In this document: piece after piece, positions 16,398 to 24,310 of the stretch
Numbering within the stretch: position 1 is the first letter of the stretch
Layout of the letters: each line of letters opens with the position of its first letter
Assembly: GCA_024694965.1 (NCBI GenBank)
Contig: JAILJC010000228.1
Location: 1 to 38,684, forward strand
Direction: 5' to 3'
Source: Lachnospiraceae bacterium
GTDB taxonomy: Bacteria > Bacillota > Clostridia > Lachnospirales > Lachnospiraceae
Length of the DNA stretch: 38,684 bases
The notes under the pieces: model-generated
Seen by the model: only the letters and a program-made list of their open reading frames with translations
What the model was told of the DNA's origin: nothing
Databases searched by the model: none
Position numbers and translations under genes: made by a program

Positions 16398-17513
16398 ATG
16401 AAGGTTAATTCAAACATTCAGGCAATGATAGCGGGGAACGTGCTTAAGAACAACGAGATAAGGCAGTCGGATTCGACAAGGAAGCTCTCAAGCGGCTACA
16501 AGATCAACAAGGCAAAGGATAATCCGGCGGGCATGGCGATCTCTAACAGGATGCGTGCCCAGATACAGAGCCTTAACAGGGCAAACCAGAATGCTTCAAA
16601 TGCGGTAAACGTGATCGAAACGGCAGAAGGTGCTTTGGGTGAGATACAGGCAATGATCCAGAGAATGAGCGAGCTCTCTGTAAAGGCCGCAAACGGGACC
16701 AATACCACCGAAGACCGCGTAGCCATTCAGGCGGAGATCAAGCAGCTTACCTCAGAGATACAGAGGGTTGCAAAAGATACCGAGTACAACGGCCAGAACC
16801 TTCTTGGAGGTGAGCAGGCACTTAAGGGATATGTTACCGATCCCGCTGCTTTGGGACTCAGTGTTGTGGATTATGATCCCGATTTTCCTATAGGAAAGAA
16901 ATATGATATTGAGTTTTCAAAGACGACGGATGCGGACGGTAATACGGTCATTGACAAGACCAGTGTGGTATTTAAAGTTGACGACGTTGCCACGACAGGA
17001 AACATCGAAGTTAACGGAGATAAGATCACCGTTACAAATGCGGACGGTGCAAAGCTTACTCTTAAAGCCGGAGCTACACTTCCCGATAGTGTTTCGACAG
17101 GGCTTGAATTAAACGGTATCGGCGGAATGACTATACAGGTAGGTTCGTCGGAAGGACAGGAGATCAATATTGTTATACCCGAAATTTCCCTTGACAACCT
17201 GGGTATAGAAAAAATAGATGTAAGGACGGAAGAAGGAGCACAGAAGGCTCTTGAGCAGACCAAATACGCTTTGTCCTTCATATCATCGGTAAGGTCAAGG
17301 TTAGGAGCATATGAGAACAGGTTTGAAAATACGATATCAAACCTTGATGTTGCGGAAGAGAACCTTACAAAGTCTTATTCGACCATAAAGGATGTAGATA
17401 TGGCTGATGAGATGGTAGAGTACACCACACTCCAGGTTCTCGTACAGGCTGGCACGTCGATGCTGTCACAGGCAAACGAGCAGCCGCAGCAGGCTCTTCA
17501 GTTACTTCAGTAA
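16398..17513 (+). CDS. fliC: Flagellin
   Basis: A 371-residue flagellin. The conserved N-terminal D0/D1 region runs to about residue 140 (TRKLSSGYKINKAKDNPAGMAIS, NVIETAEGALGEIQAMIQRM, DTEYNGQNLLGG). The C-terminal D1/D0 starts near 285 and ends AGTSMLSQANEQPQQALQLLQ. The central 150 residues are variable, surface-exposed beta-rich sequence. It is exported unfolded by the flagellar type III apparatus and forms the filament. The N-terminus (KVNSNIQAMIAGNVLKNNEIRQ) departs from the common KVNHNI form. GTAGGAGG precedes the ATG. It is in an operon with the DUF6240-like gene and fliS. Confidence 0.96.
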   Translation: MKVNSNIQAMIAGNVLKNNEIRQSDSTRKLSSGYKINKAKDNPAGMAISNRMRAQIQSLNRANQNASNAVNVIETAEGALGEIQAMIQRMSELSVKAANGTNTTEDRVAIQAEIKQLTSEIQRVAKDTEYNGQNLLGGEQALKGYVTDPAALGLSVVDYDPDFPIGKKYDIEFSKTTDADGNTVIDKTSVVFKVDDVATTGNIEVNGDKITVTNADGAKLTLKAGATLPDSVSTGLELNGIGGMTIQVGSSEGQEINIVIPEISLDNLGIEKIDVRTEEGAQKALEQTKYALSFISSVRSRLGAYENRFENTISNLDVAEENLTKSYSTIKDVDMADEMVEYTTLQVLVQAGTSMLSQANEQPQQALQLLQ

Positions 17514-17531
17514 AACCGGGAGGAAGAGGTA

Positions 17532-18005
17532 ATGACCAAAGAACAGATACAGGAGTACACTTTAAGGATCACCCGTGCCAACAGGAGCGAGCTCATAGTC
17601 ATAGTTTATGACCTTGCAATCGGCTATATCGAGTCTGCGATCAAGGCTTACGACAGCCATGATATGGAGGCCTTCAGCGCAAACAGCAGATATGCGAACA
17701 AATGCGTGGGAGATCTTCTTGAGGCACTTGATTTTAATTATGAGCCGGCATATCCGTTAATGAGGATATACGTTTTTGTAAGCAAACAGATATCCCTGGC
17801 GCCTATAAAGAAGGATAAGGAAACACTTGAGGTTGCTCTTAGGCTGCTTAAAAAGCTGCGCAAATCCTTTGAGGATATCGCCGCTCAGGATGACTCTGCT
17901 CCGCTTATGGAGAATACCCAGGATGTGTATGCGGGACTCACATACGGACGGGGCAGCCTTAACGAAAATGTCGGAGGTTCTCAGAACAGAGGCTTCACGG
18001 TCTGA
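17532..18005 (+). CDS. fliS: FliS-like flagellin export chaperone
   Basis: A 157-residue helical protein, slightly longer than usual FliS (about 125-135). FliS binds the C-terminal helix of flagellin and prevents early polymerisation. The pattern ITRANRSELIVIVYDLAIGYIESAI, then SRYANKCVGDLLEALDFNYE, fits the four-helix FliS fold. The last 35 residues (SLNENVGGSQNRGFTV) look like a disordered tail. It sits 18 bases after flagellin with GGGAGG before its ATG, and a terminator follows, so it closes the motility operon. Confidence 0.85.
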   Translation: MTKEQIQEYTLRITRANRSELIVIVYDLAIGYIESAIKAYDSHDMEAFSANSRYANKCVGDLLEALDFNYEPAYPLMRIYVFVSKQISLAPIKKDKETLEVALRLLKKLRKSFEDIAAQDDSAPLMENTQDVYAGLTYGRGSLNENVGGSQNRGFTV

Positions 18006-18031
18006 AAAATCAATTTTGTTAAATACTTACA

Positions 18032-18063
18032 AAAATCACCCTGTTTGACGGGGTGATTTTTTT
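18032..18063 (+). terminator. Intrinsic terminator of the flagellin operon
   Basis: Stem AAAATCACCC (18032-18041) and GGGTGATTTT (18051-18060) with a 9-base loop, leading into seven T (18057-18063). It separates the motility operon from the Tad operon. Confidence 0.92.
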
Positions 18064-18113
18064 GATAAGCCTTGTAGGAGTTGCACAAAGATTATTTTTT
18101 TCATCAAATTGGC

Positions 18114-18142
18114 TTTACAAACCAGATCCCGTTTCATATAAT
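18114..18142 (+). promoter_or_regulatory. Sigma-A promoter of the Tad pilus operon
   Basis: TTTACA (18114-18119), a 17-base spacer and perfect TATAAT (18137-18142). Transcription should start near 18149, leaving a leader of about 149 bases before the chosen TTG at 18298. It is the only strong promoter seen before the ten-gene run. Confidence 0.75.
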
Positions 18143-18177
18143 GCAGACACGTTTTAGATCACAGCTTGGAACATTTC

Positions 18178-18253
18178 GATCGTATCTTTTTTACCTTGAT
18201 CGATACGGTTAATATTTTTCATTCGGAACCGTTTCCGCACGCGGAGGGTTCCG
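18178..18253 (+). promoter_or_regulatory. Two predicted stem-loops in the Tad operon leader
   Basis: The first stem pairs 18178-18186 with 18202-18210 (core CGTATC/GATACG) and is followed by AATATTTTTC, so it resembles a weak terminator or attenuator. The second pairs CGGAACC (18224-18230) with GGTTCCG (18247-18253) and contains an inner TCCG/CGGA stem with loop CACG. No known riboswitch consensus was recognised. Confidence 0.45.
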
Positions 18254-18297
18254 GTCGGATCATTCACCCGGAAATAATAAATAAATCGGAGGTTGGT

Positions 18298-19350
18298 TTG
18301 AATATAAGGAGTATGGTCATCTGCGACCGTGACAGGGATTACGGCGGCAGGCTGACGGAATATATAAGGCGCAGCGAATGCGGCTATGATGTGATGCTGT
18401 ATACGGATCCGGTCAGGTTCCTTAATGAATGGCAGCATAAAAATATTTCACTGCTTCTGATGGAGGAGGAATTTCTTTCAGAAGACCGGGCCATGGACAC
18501 AGGCACGTACGAGGAGGAAAACATATCGGCAGATGTCCGGTTTATATTAACGGGTGACCGCAATAAGGCCGGGTGGGAAGGTGTCATTTACAAGTATCAG
18601 TCCGCGGCCGGCATAATAGCCTGCATAGGCGGTGAGCTTAATGATTCGATCAGGATTATAAATGATAATCAAAGGAGTGAAGGTGCGGGGATGATCGGAG
18701 TGTATTCACCGGTATCCCATGTGCTTAAGACGACATATGCTATGACTTTGGGAAGGATACTTTCAAAGACACAGAATGTTCTGTACGTAAACCTTGAAGG
18801 GTACAACGGGCTTGCAAGGATGCTTGATATCGGCAGCGATCTGAGTCTGCAGGATATGATCTATGAATATTCCTTAAGTCCGGGTTCCCTTAGCGGACTG
18901 CTTACAAGGTATGTTACGACAGTGGACGGACTTGATATGCTGCGGCCGGCCCGCTGCCCCGATGAACTTAAGGAGGTTGAACCGTCAATGTGGCTTTCGT
19001 TTTTGAGCGATCCGGCCGTCAGGGGAAAATACGACAGCGTGATCCTTGACCTGTCCGATGATGTCCGGGGAACGATAGACCTTATGAATGTATGCAGTAT
19101 CGTTTACATGCCCGTAAGGAGGGATGAGATTGCGGTTGCCAAGTTAAAGGATTTCGATGATTCTCTGTTAAGGTATCCCGGGGGTGAAGGGATAATGAAC
19201 AGGATAGTGAGGCTTAAGTTTCCATATTTTGAAGATGCAGGTACACCGCTTAACAGTCATGGAAACGGCATGCTTAAAAGGTATATACGGCAGGAAATAC
19301 TGAAGGATGACAGCACGGGAGAATATGAACAGGAACCGGAATGTGCTTGA
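18298..19350 (+). CDS. cpaE: CpaE/TadZ-like pilus assembly protein
   Basis: A 350-residue protein from TTG 18298. The first part is a pseudo-receiver (MVICDRDRDYGGRL, SLLLMEEEF, RFILTGD). From about residue 120 it has a ParA/MinD-like fold (IGVYSPVSHVLKTTYAMTLGR, VLYVNLEGYNGLARML, YDSVILDLSDDV). The P-loop is degenerate: the first signature lysine is missing, although Lys-Thr-Thr remains, as in some TadZ proteins. TadZ/CpaE helps place the Tad apparatus at the pole. The upstream in-frame TTG at 18166 has no ribosome site and would cover the leader stems; 18298 has GGAGGTT. ATG 18313 has AAGGAG too close. Confidence 0.8.
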   Translation: MNIRSMVICDRDRDYGGRLTEYIRRSECGYDVMLYTDPVRFLNEWQHKNISLLLMEEEFLSEDRAMDTGTYEEENISADVRFILTGDRNKAGWEGVIYKYQSAAGIIACIGGELNDSIRIINDNQRSEGAGMIGVYSPVSHVLKTTYAMTLGRILSKTQNVLYVNLEGYNGLARMLDIGSDLSLQDMIYEYSLSPGSLSGLLTRYVTTVDGLDMLRPARCPDELKEVEPSMWLSFLSDPAVRGKYDSVILDLSDDVRGTIDLMNVCSIVYMPVRRDEIAVAKLKDFDDSLLRYPGGEGIMNRIVRLKFPYFEDAGTPLNSHGNGMLKRYIRQEILKDDSTGEYEQEPECA

Positions 19351-20554
19351 AAAGAGCAGGGAGATAAGGGATGAAGTAAGGCATGACCTGGAAGGCCGGT
19401 TTGGTATTGCCGATGATGAGGTCCTTTCCCTGATAGACGAAAGGATAAGGCTTAAAAACAGACAGCATGCAATGCAGCTTTCCGAAAAACTTGCGATAAG
19501 AAGGGAAGTGTTCAATTCGATCCGCAGGCTGGATGTACTGCAGGAGCTTATTGATGATCCTCAGATCACCGAGATCATGGTGAACGGCATGCATTCCATA
19601 TTTATCGAGAAGGACGGAAGCCTTTTTGATACCGGGAGGAAATTTGATTCAAAAGAGAGGCTCATGGATATCATCCAGCAGATAGTTGCCGGAGCAAACA
19701 GGACGGTAAATGCAGCTTCGCCGATAGTGGATGCAAGGCTGCCTGACGGATCGAGGGTTAATGTTGTTTTAGGCCCGGTTGCGCTTAACGGACCGATACT
19801 AACGATAAGGCGGTTTCCCGGGGAACCGATGAACGGAAAGCGGCTGGTGGAAACAGGGTCTGTAAGCAGTGAGGCTCTTGATTTTCTGAAAATGCTCGTT
19901 AGAGCAAAGTACAACATACTGATAAGCGGGGGCACGGGAGCGGGAAAAACTACCATGTTAAGTGTGTTAAGCGGTGCGATCCCGCAGGATGAAAGGATCA
20001 TCACGATCGAGGACAGTGCCGAGCTTGTCATACAGGGGATAGATAACCTGGTCTCACTCGAGGCAAGGAATGCCAACATAAAGGGGTGCGACCCGATAAG
20101 CATAAGGGACCTTATTAAAACGGCGCTCAGGATGCGGCCTGACCGGATAATAGTCGGCGAGGTAAGGGGTGCCGAGGCCATAGATATGCTCCAGGCTATG
20201 AATGTGGGGCAGGACGGCTCCATGTCAACGATACATGCAAACAGCGCGGGAGATGCTTTATCAAGGCTTGAAACCATGATGCTCCTTCATACGGACATAC
20301 CCATATATGCATTAAGACGTCAGATGGCTTCCGGCATCGATTTTATCGTTCATCTCGGCAGGCTGAGGGATGGCAGCAGGCGGGTCCTTGAGATAAGGGA
20401 GATAACGGGATGCTCCGATAATGAGATACTGTCCCGGAACATATTCAGGTTTGAGGAAACGGGCGAAGCTAAAGGAAAGGTTCAGGGAAGTCTTGTAAGG
20501 GATATGGAAATGGAAAACACGGATAAGCTTAAAAGGGCAGGGATAAAGTTATAA
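19325..20554 (+). CDS. cpaF: CpaF/TadA-type secretion ATPase
   Basis: A 409-residue hexameric type II/IV secretion ATPase that powers Tad pilus assembly. Signatures: ITEIMVNGMHSIFIEKDG in the N-terminal domain, Walker A ISGGTGAGKTTML, IITIEDSAELVI (Asp box), RMRPDRIIVGEVRGAEAIDML (Walker B), and GQDGSMSTIHANSAGDAL (His box). All are intact, so it should be active. Its start overlaps cpaE by 26 bases; ATG 19325 has GGGAG three bases away, while ATG 19307 in the same frame is an alternative with a poorer ribosome site. The next gene starts immediately after its stop. Confidence 0.95.
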   Translation: MNRNRNVLEKSREIRDEVRHDLEGRFGIADDEVLSLIDERIRLKNRQHAMQLSEKLAIRREVFNSIRRLDVLQELIDDPQITEIMVNGMHSIFIEKDGSLFDTGRKFDSKERLMDIIQQIVAGANRTVNAASPIVDARLPDGSRVNVVLGPVALNGPILTIRRFPGEPMNGKRLVETGSVSSEALDFLKMLVRAKYNILISGGTGAGKTTMLSVLSGAIPQDERIITIEDSAELVIQGIDNLVSLEARNANIKGCDPISIRDLIKTALRMRPDRIIVGEVRGAEAIDMLQAMNVGQDGSMSTIHANSAGDALSRLETMMLLHTDIPIYALRRQMASGIDFIVHLGRLRDGSRRVLEIREITGCSDNEILSRNIFRFEETGEAKGKVQGSLVRDMEMENTDKLKRAGIKL

Positions 20555-21292
20555 ATGGACTACGATAAATACAGGATGAGCAAGACAGAAGTTATAAAGT
20601 ATACGCTCATTTATGCTGGTGCCGCTGCACTCATATCATATACCTTCTATGATTCGCTTTATGTGATCGCAGCGTTCATTCCTGCAATGATCTTTTACTT
20701 TAAGCAGGTAAAGGCGGAGCTTAAGAAAGCAAGGAGGGAACGGCTTACAAGGCAGTTTACGGATATGATAGACGGAGTGTCGACGGCGATGCAGGCAGGA
20801 TATTCGGCCGAGAATGCATTTCACGAATCATACATGGACATGCTTAAGCTGTACGGGAAGGAAAGCCTTATCGTATCGGAGCTTGAATCTATTTTTTCAA
20901 AGCTTGATACGGGAATGGCACTCGAACTCATACTTAAGGATTTTGCACAAAGGGCGGATACGGAAGATATAACCGATTTTGAAGAGATATTCATGATAGC
21001 CAAACTAAACGGCGGAAACATGAGCGACATCATAAAAAACACGGTAAGGATCATGAAGGATAAAGAAGATACGGAAAAGGAGATACGTGTGATACTTTCA
21101 GGCAGGAGATATGAACAGAGGATAATGTGCATCATTCCCTTTGCTATCATACTTTATCTTAAGGTGTCGGGCGTCAGTTATATCTCGATACTTTATCATA
21201 ACCCGACAGGAGCGGCGGTCATGACAGTATGTCTGATCATCATGGCAGGTGCATATTATCTGTCGCGGAAGTTTATTGATATAAAGGTTTAG
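20555..21292 (+). CDS. tadB: TadB-like type II secretion F-domain protein
   Basis: A 245-residue inner-membrane platform protein. Two membrane segments lie near the N-terminus (about 15-50), then a cytoplasmic F domain (RLTRQFTDMIDGVSTAMQAGYSAENAF, DFEEIFMIAKLNGGNMSDII), and two membrane segments at the C-terminus (IMCIIPFAIILYLKVS, GAAVMTVCLIIMAGAYYL). TadB/TadC proteins link the ATPase to pilin assembly. The ATG directly abuts the cpaF stop. It is shorter than most TadB proteins, as is common in Gram-positive Tad loci. Confidence 0.88.
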   Translation: MDYDKYRMSKTEVIKYTLIYAGAAALISYTFYDSLYVIAAFIPAMIFYFKQVKAELKKARRERLTRQFTDMIDGVSTAMQAGYSAENAFHESYMDMLKLYGKESLIVSELESIFSKLDTGMALELILKDFAQRADTEDITDFEEIFMIAKLNGGNMSDIIKNTVRIMKDKEDTEKEIRVILSGRRYEQRIMCIIPFAIILYLKVSGVSYISILYHNPTGAAVMTVCLIIMAGAYYLSRKFIDIKV

Positions 21293-21293
21293 C

Positions 21294-22712
21294 ATGATGA
21301 TCATTATATATGGTTTACTGACACTTACGGGAGCAGGATTCCTTATTGTTTTTAACAGGCTGCCGTATGAAAAACAGCTTAAGTTGTTCAGGCGGATCGG
21401 TAACGACAGGACGATACAGGATATAAAGAAAACCGATCCTGCGGGAAATGCATTTAAAAGAAGCATTGACCATTGCAGAAAGAAGATAAAGATAGCGGTA
21501 CTGATACTTACGACAGGTTCAATGCTTGCCTGTATATACGAGCTGAATATGATGGAAACGCATGAACTCATTGACGGAAACATGATAGAGAGGGAAGGCT
21601 ATACGGGCAACAGCCGGAAGGTAAGGCTTAAGGTCCATGACGGTTCCGGTGAGGAACAGGATGTGATCGATGTTACTGTAAGTAAACGAAAATATGACAC
21701 GGATATGCTCACGGATATGGCTGCCAAAGCAGAAGAACAGCTTATGCTTGAAATCCTGGGCGCCAATGATTCTCTCGACAATATAAGGTATGACATGTCG
21801 CTGCCGGAATCACTGCCGGATTATCCCTTCAGTATATCCTGGAGGATAGACGATCCGCTGCTTTTAAGCAGCAGGGGCGTGATAAACAGGGACAGATACG
21901 ATGAAAATGATATCGAAGCGGTGAATGAAGGCATCCTTACAGGGATACATGCCGAGCTTAAATATGAGGATTATGTCTGCGGCATTGATCTTGCGGCCAG
22001 GGTTTTTCCGGTAAAGACAAGGGAGCTTACCTTCGGAGAGTATTTAAGTGAACTAATATTTAAAGCGGATAAGGAAACGAGGGAGGATAAGGAGCTTGTG
22101 CTGCCGGGATCTTTAGAGGGCAGAAAGGTGATATATGAAGAATCATCCGACTTACGGAGTACGGCAATATTATTCCTTGCTGTGGCAGCCGCAGCGCTTA
22201 TGTACTACCGGGAAGATAAGGAGTTAAGCGATAAGGTTAAGAAACGTGACAAGGAGCTTATGCGGGATTATCCGGAGCTTGTAAACAAGTTTGCCCTGTT
22301 TTATTCCGCGGGTCTGCCCACAAGGGGAATATGGCACAAGCTTTGCAGGGATTACAGGGAGTCGCTTGAGCACGGGGGAAAGAAGAAATATCTGTATGAG
22401 GAAATGCTCCTGTGTGAAGGAAGGATGAATGAAGGAACGGGCGAGGTCGCGGCGTATGAAACGTTTGCATCGGCCTGCGGACTGTTTAAGTACAGGCAGT
22501 TTATAAGCCTTATCTGTCAGGCGGTAGGAAAGGGAAGGGCAGACATGATCCTTAAGCTTGAGGATGAAGCATGTGAGGCGTTCACGGAAAGGAAGCGGCA
22601 TGCCAGGGAACTTGGCGAGGAAGCGGGAACAAGGCTGTTGTTCCCGATGATAATGATGCTTATGGTCGTACTGATAATAGTTACGATACCGGCGTTTATT
22701 TCATTCAGGTAA
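21294..22712 (+). CDS. tadC: TadC-like F-domain protein with a large extracytoplasmic insertion
   Basis: A 472-residue membrane protein. Membrane segments lie at about 1-22, 66-84, 288-305 and 449-470. Between the second and third is an approximately 200-residue polar region (about 85-287) predicted outside the membrane, with beta-rich stretches such as KVRLKVHDGSGEEQDVIDVT and YPFSISWRIDDPLLLS. The C-terminal part is the F domain (MRDYPELVNKFALFYSAGLP, ETFASACGLFKYRQFISLI, EEAGTRLLFPMIMMLMVVL). Ordinary TadC proteins of about 300 residues lack such an insertion. The start is one base after the tadB stop. Confidence 0.82.
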   Translation: MMIIIYGLLTLTGAGFLIVFNRLPYEKQLKLFRRIGNDRTIQDIKKTDPAGNAFKRSIDHCRKKIKIAVLILTTGSMLACIYELNMMETHELIDGNMIEREGYTGNSRKVRLKVHDGSGEEQDVIDVTVSKRKYDTDMLTDMAAKAEEQLMLEILGANDSLDNIRYDMSLPESLPDYPFSISWRIDDPLLLSSRGVINRDRYDENDIEAVNEGILTGIHAELKYEDYVCGIDLAARVFPVKTRELTFGEYLSELIFKADKETREDKELVLPGSLEGRKVIYEESSDLRSTAILFLAVAAAALMYYREDKELSDKVKKRDKELMRDYPELVNKFALFYSAGLPTRGIWHKLCRDYRESLEHGGKKKYLYEEMLLCEGRMNEGTGEVAAYETFASACGLFKYRQFISLICQAVGKGRADMILKLEDEACEAFTERKRHARELGEEAGTRLLFPMIMMLMVVLIIVTIPAFISFR

Positions 22713-22734
22713 TGAAGTTTAAAAAGGAGGATAT

Positions 22735-22929
22735 ATGACCGGAAACATATTTAGGGAAATAAGAAGGCTGACAAGGAGATTTGCGGGAGATGACAGGGGT
22801 ATCGGAGTGGTCGAGCTGATACTTATATTGGTCGTCCTCATCGGCTTGGTAGTGATATTCAGGGATCAGCTGACATCACTTATAAACGGTATCTTTGAAA
22901 GAATAGTAAATGATTCGCATGCGGTATAG
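22735..22929 (+). CDS. flp: Flp-type type IVb pilin
   Basis: A 64-residue prepilin. After a basic leader (REIRRLTRRFAGDDRG) comes the cleavage site Gly22|Ile23, with Glu at mature position +5 (IGVVEL) and a hydrophobic helix (ILILVVLIGLVVIF). The mature pilin would be about 42 residues. The usual Flp motif has Glu-Tyr; here it is Glu-Leu. An AAAAAGGAGG ribosome site, the strongest in the operon, fits a highly made structural subunit. It is probably processed by the prepilin peptidase at 25080. Confidence 0.93.
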   Translation: MTGNIFREIRRLTRRFAGDDRGIGVVELILILVVLIGLVVIFRDQLTSLINGIFERIVNDSHAV

Positions 22930-24310
22930 GGACCACCGGTTAAGCGGTGAGATAACGGTATTCCTGGCCCTTGTCATATCAGTGCTTACCGGGTTTTTCA
23001 TAGTCCTTATCGAAAGTGCCAGGCTTCAGTTGATAAGGATGAATATTGAGGCACTGATGGATACGTCTCTTACCTCGTGCTTCGGTGAGTATGACAGAAA
23101 ACTGTTTGACAGATATGATCTTTTGTTCATAGACAGCAGCTACCGGGGCGGCGAAGAAGCGGGGATCGACAGTGTCAGGAAGCATCTGTCCCGGTATATG
23201 TCGGTAAATGCCGATTATACAAAGACGGACTGTACCGGTGAATGGTACAGGGAAATATTATGCAGTGCTTCTGCCGGCATATGGGAGCTAGCAAGCGATA
23301 GAAGCGGAGAAGTGCTTAAGTATCAGGCATCCAGATACATTGATGAATACGGAAGCCATATATATACAGCGGGTATACATACCAATAAGGCAGAGATCGA
23401 CGGCATTTCAAGGGTCGATCTTATGGGGGAATGGGATGAGGTCCTTGCAAGAATAGACGGATACGGATTCCCCCTCATAAATCCGGGCAGGATAGTGCGG
23501 GAAATGGTTCTTGACAAAGATGATCTTTTAAAGGGTGCTCATTTATCAACCGCAGGTTTTAGCGATCTTCCATCGGGCAGGGGGCTTGATGAGGGAAACG
23601 GAGCTCCGGACAGTGGCAGCAGGACGGGCAGCGATGAGGCATTTATTGAATACTTAATGCAGAAAGCAGGCTGTTATACCGAATTTTATGAGGAACAGAT
23701 GCTGAGAGCTGAACTTGAATACATCATTTACGGCAAAGAAAACGATAAGGATAATATGTCCCTCGTCATTGACCGCCTGTTTGCAATAAGGGAGGCCGAC
23801 AACCTGAGGTGTTTAAGGTCTGACGATGCAAGGATAAAAGAGGCTGAAATGAAGGCAGAGGAAGTGACCGCACTGTGTGTCACGGATTCTTTTTCGGTGC
23901 CTGACGAAACGCTTACGGAACTGGTTAAGGAATCAATAATATATGCATGGGCTTATGCGGAGTCGGCAGTGGATGTAAGCACGCTTTTAAATAAGGGAAA
24001 ATGTCCGGTTATAAAAGCATCATCGGACCTGACACTTGGAATCGAAGATATCACCGGATTTACATCACGGCTTAACAGGTCTGGGGGAAGGGGGATCGGC
24101 TATAAAGAATACATAGGTGTATTTTTAAGTGAAACCGATGATGGATTGAGAAGAAAAAGATGTATGGACATCATAGAGGGTAATTTCAGGATGTTTTATA
24201 ACGACGGATTCAGGATAGACGGATGTGTGGATTATCTTAAAGCCTCTGTCGGGCTTGAAAGCGGATACGGTTATTCACATGAGATAACCCGGGAAAGATA
24301 TTATGAATAA
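22910..24310 (+). CDS. DUF5702-like Tad-associated protein
   Basis: A 466-residue protein with one N-terminal membrane segment (GEITVFLALVISVLTGFFIVLIES) and a long exported region of helices. The start LSGEITVFLALV resembles the N-terminal segment of TadE/TadG proteins, and the overall organisation matches the DUF5702 proteins found in Firmicute Tad loci. It may be a minor pilus or cell-wall component; the function is unknown. The ATG lies 20 bases inside flp, so translation may be coupled. The gene overlaps the following one by 8 bases. Confidence 0.75.
   Translation: MIRMRYRDHRLSGEITVFLALVISVLTGFFIVLIESARLQLIRMNIEALMDTSLTSCFGEYDRKLFDRYDLLFIDSSYRGGEEAGIDSVRKHLSRYMSVNADYTKTDCTGEWYREILCSASAGIWELASDRSGEVLKYQASRYIDEYGSHIYTAGIHTNKAEIDGISRVDLMGEWDEVLARIDGYGFPLINPGRIVREMVLDKDDLLKGAHLSTAGFSDLPSGRGLDEGNGAPDSGSRTGSDEAFIEYLMQKAGCYTEFYEEQMLRAELEYIIYGKENDKDNMSLVIDRLFAIREADNLRCLRSDDARIKEAEMKAEEVTALCVTDSFSVPDETLTELVKESIIYAWAYAESAVDVSTLLNKGKCPVIKASSDLTLGIEDITGFTSRLNRSGGRGIGYKEYIGVFLSETDDGLRRKRCMDIIEGNFRMFYNDGFRIDGCVDYLKASVGLESGYGYSHEITRERYYE

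Noticed and set aside
18166-18297. Upstream extension of the CpaE-like protein from TTG 18166
   Set aside because: No ribosome site, no resemblance to a CpaE N-terminus, and it would cover predicted leader stem-loops; TTG 18298 has GGAGGTT.
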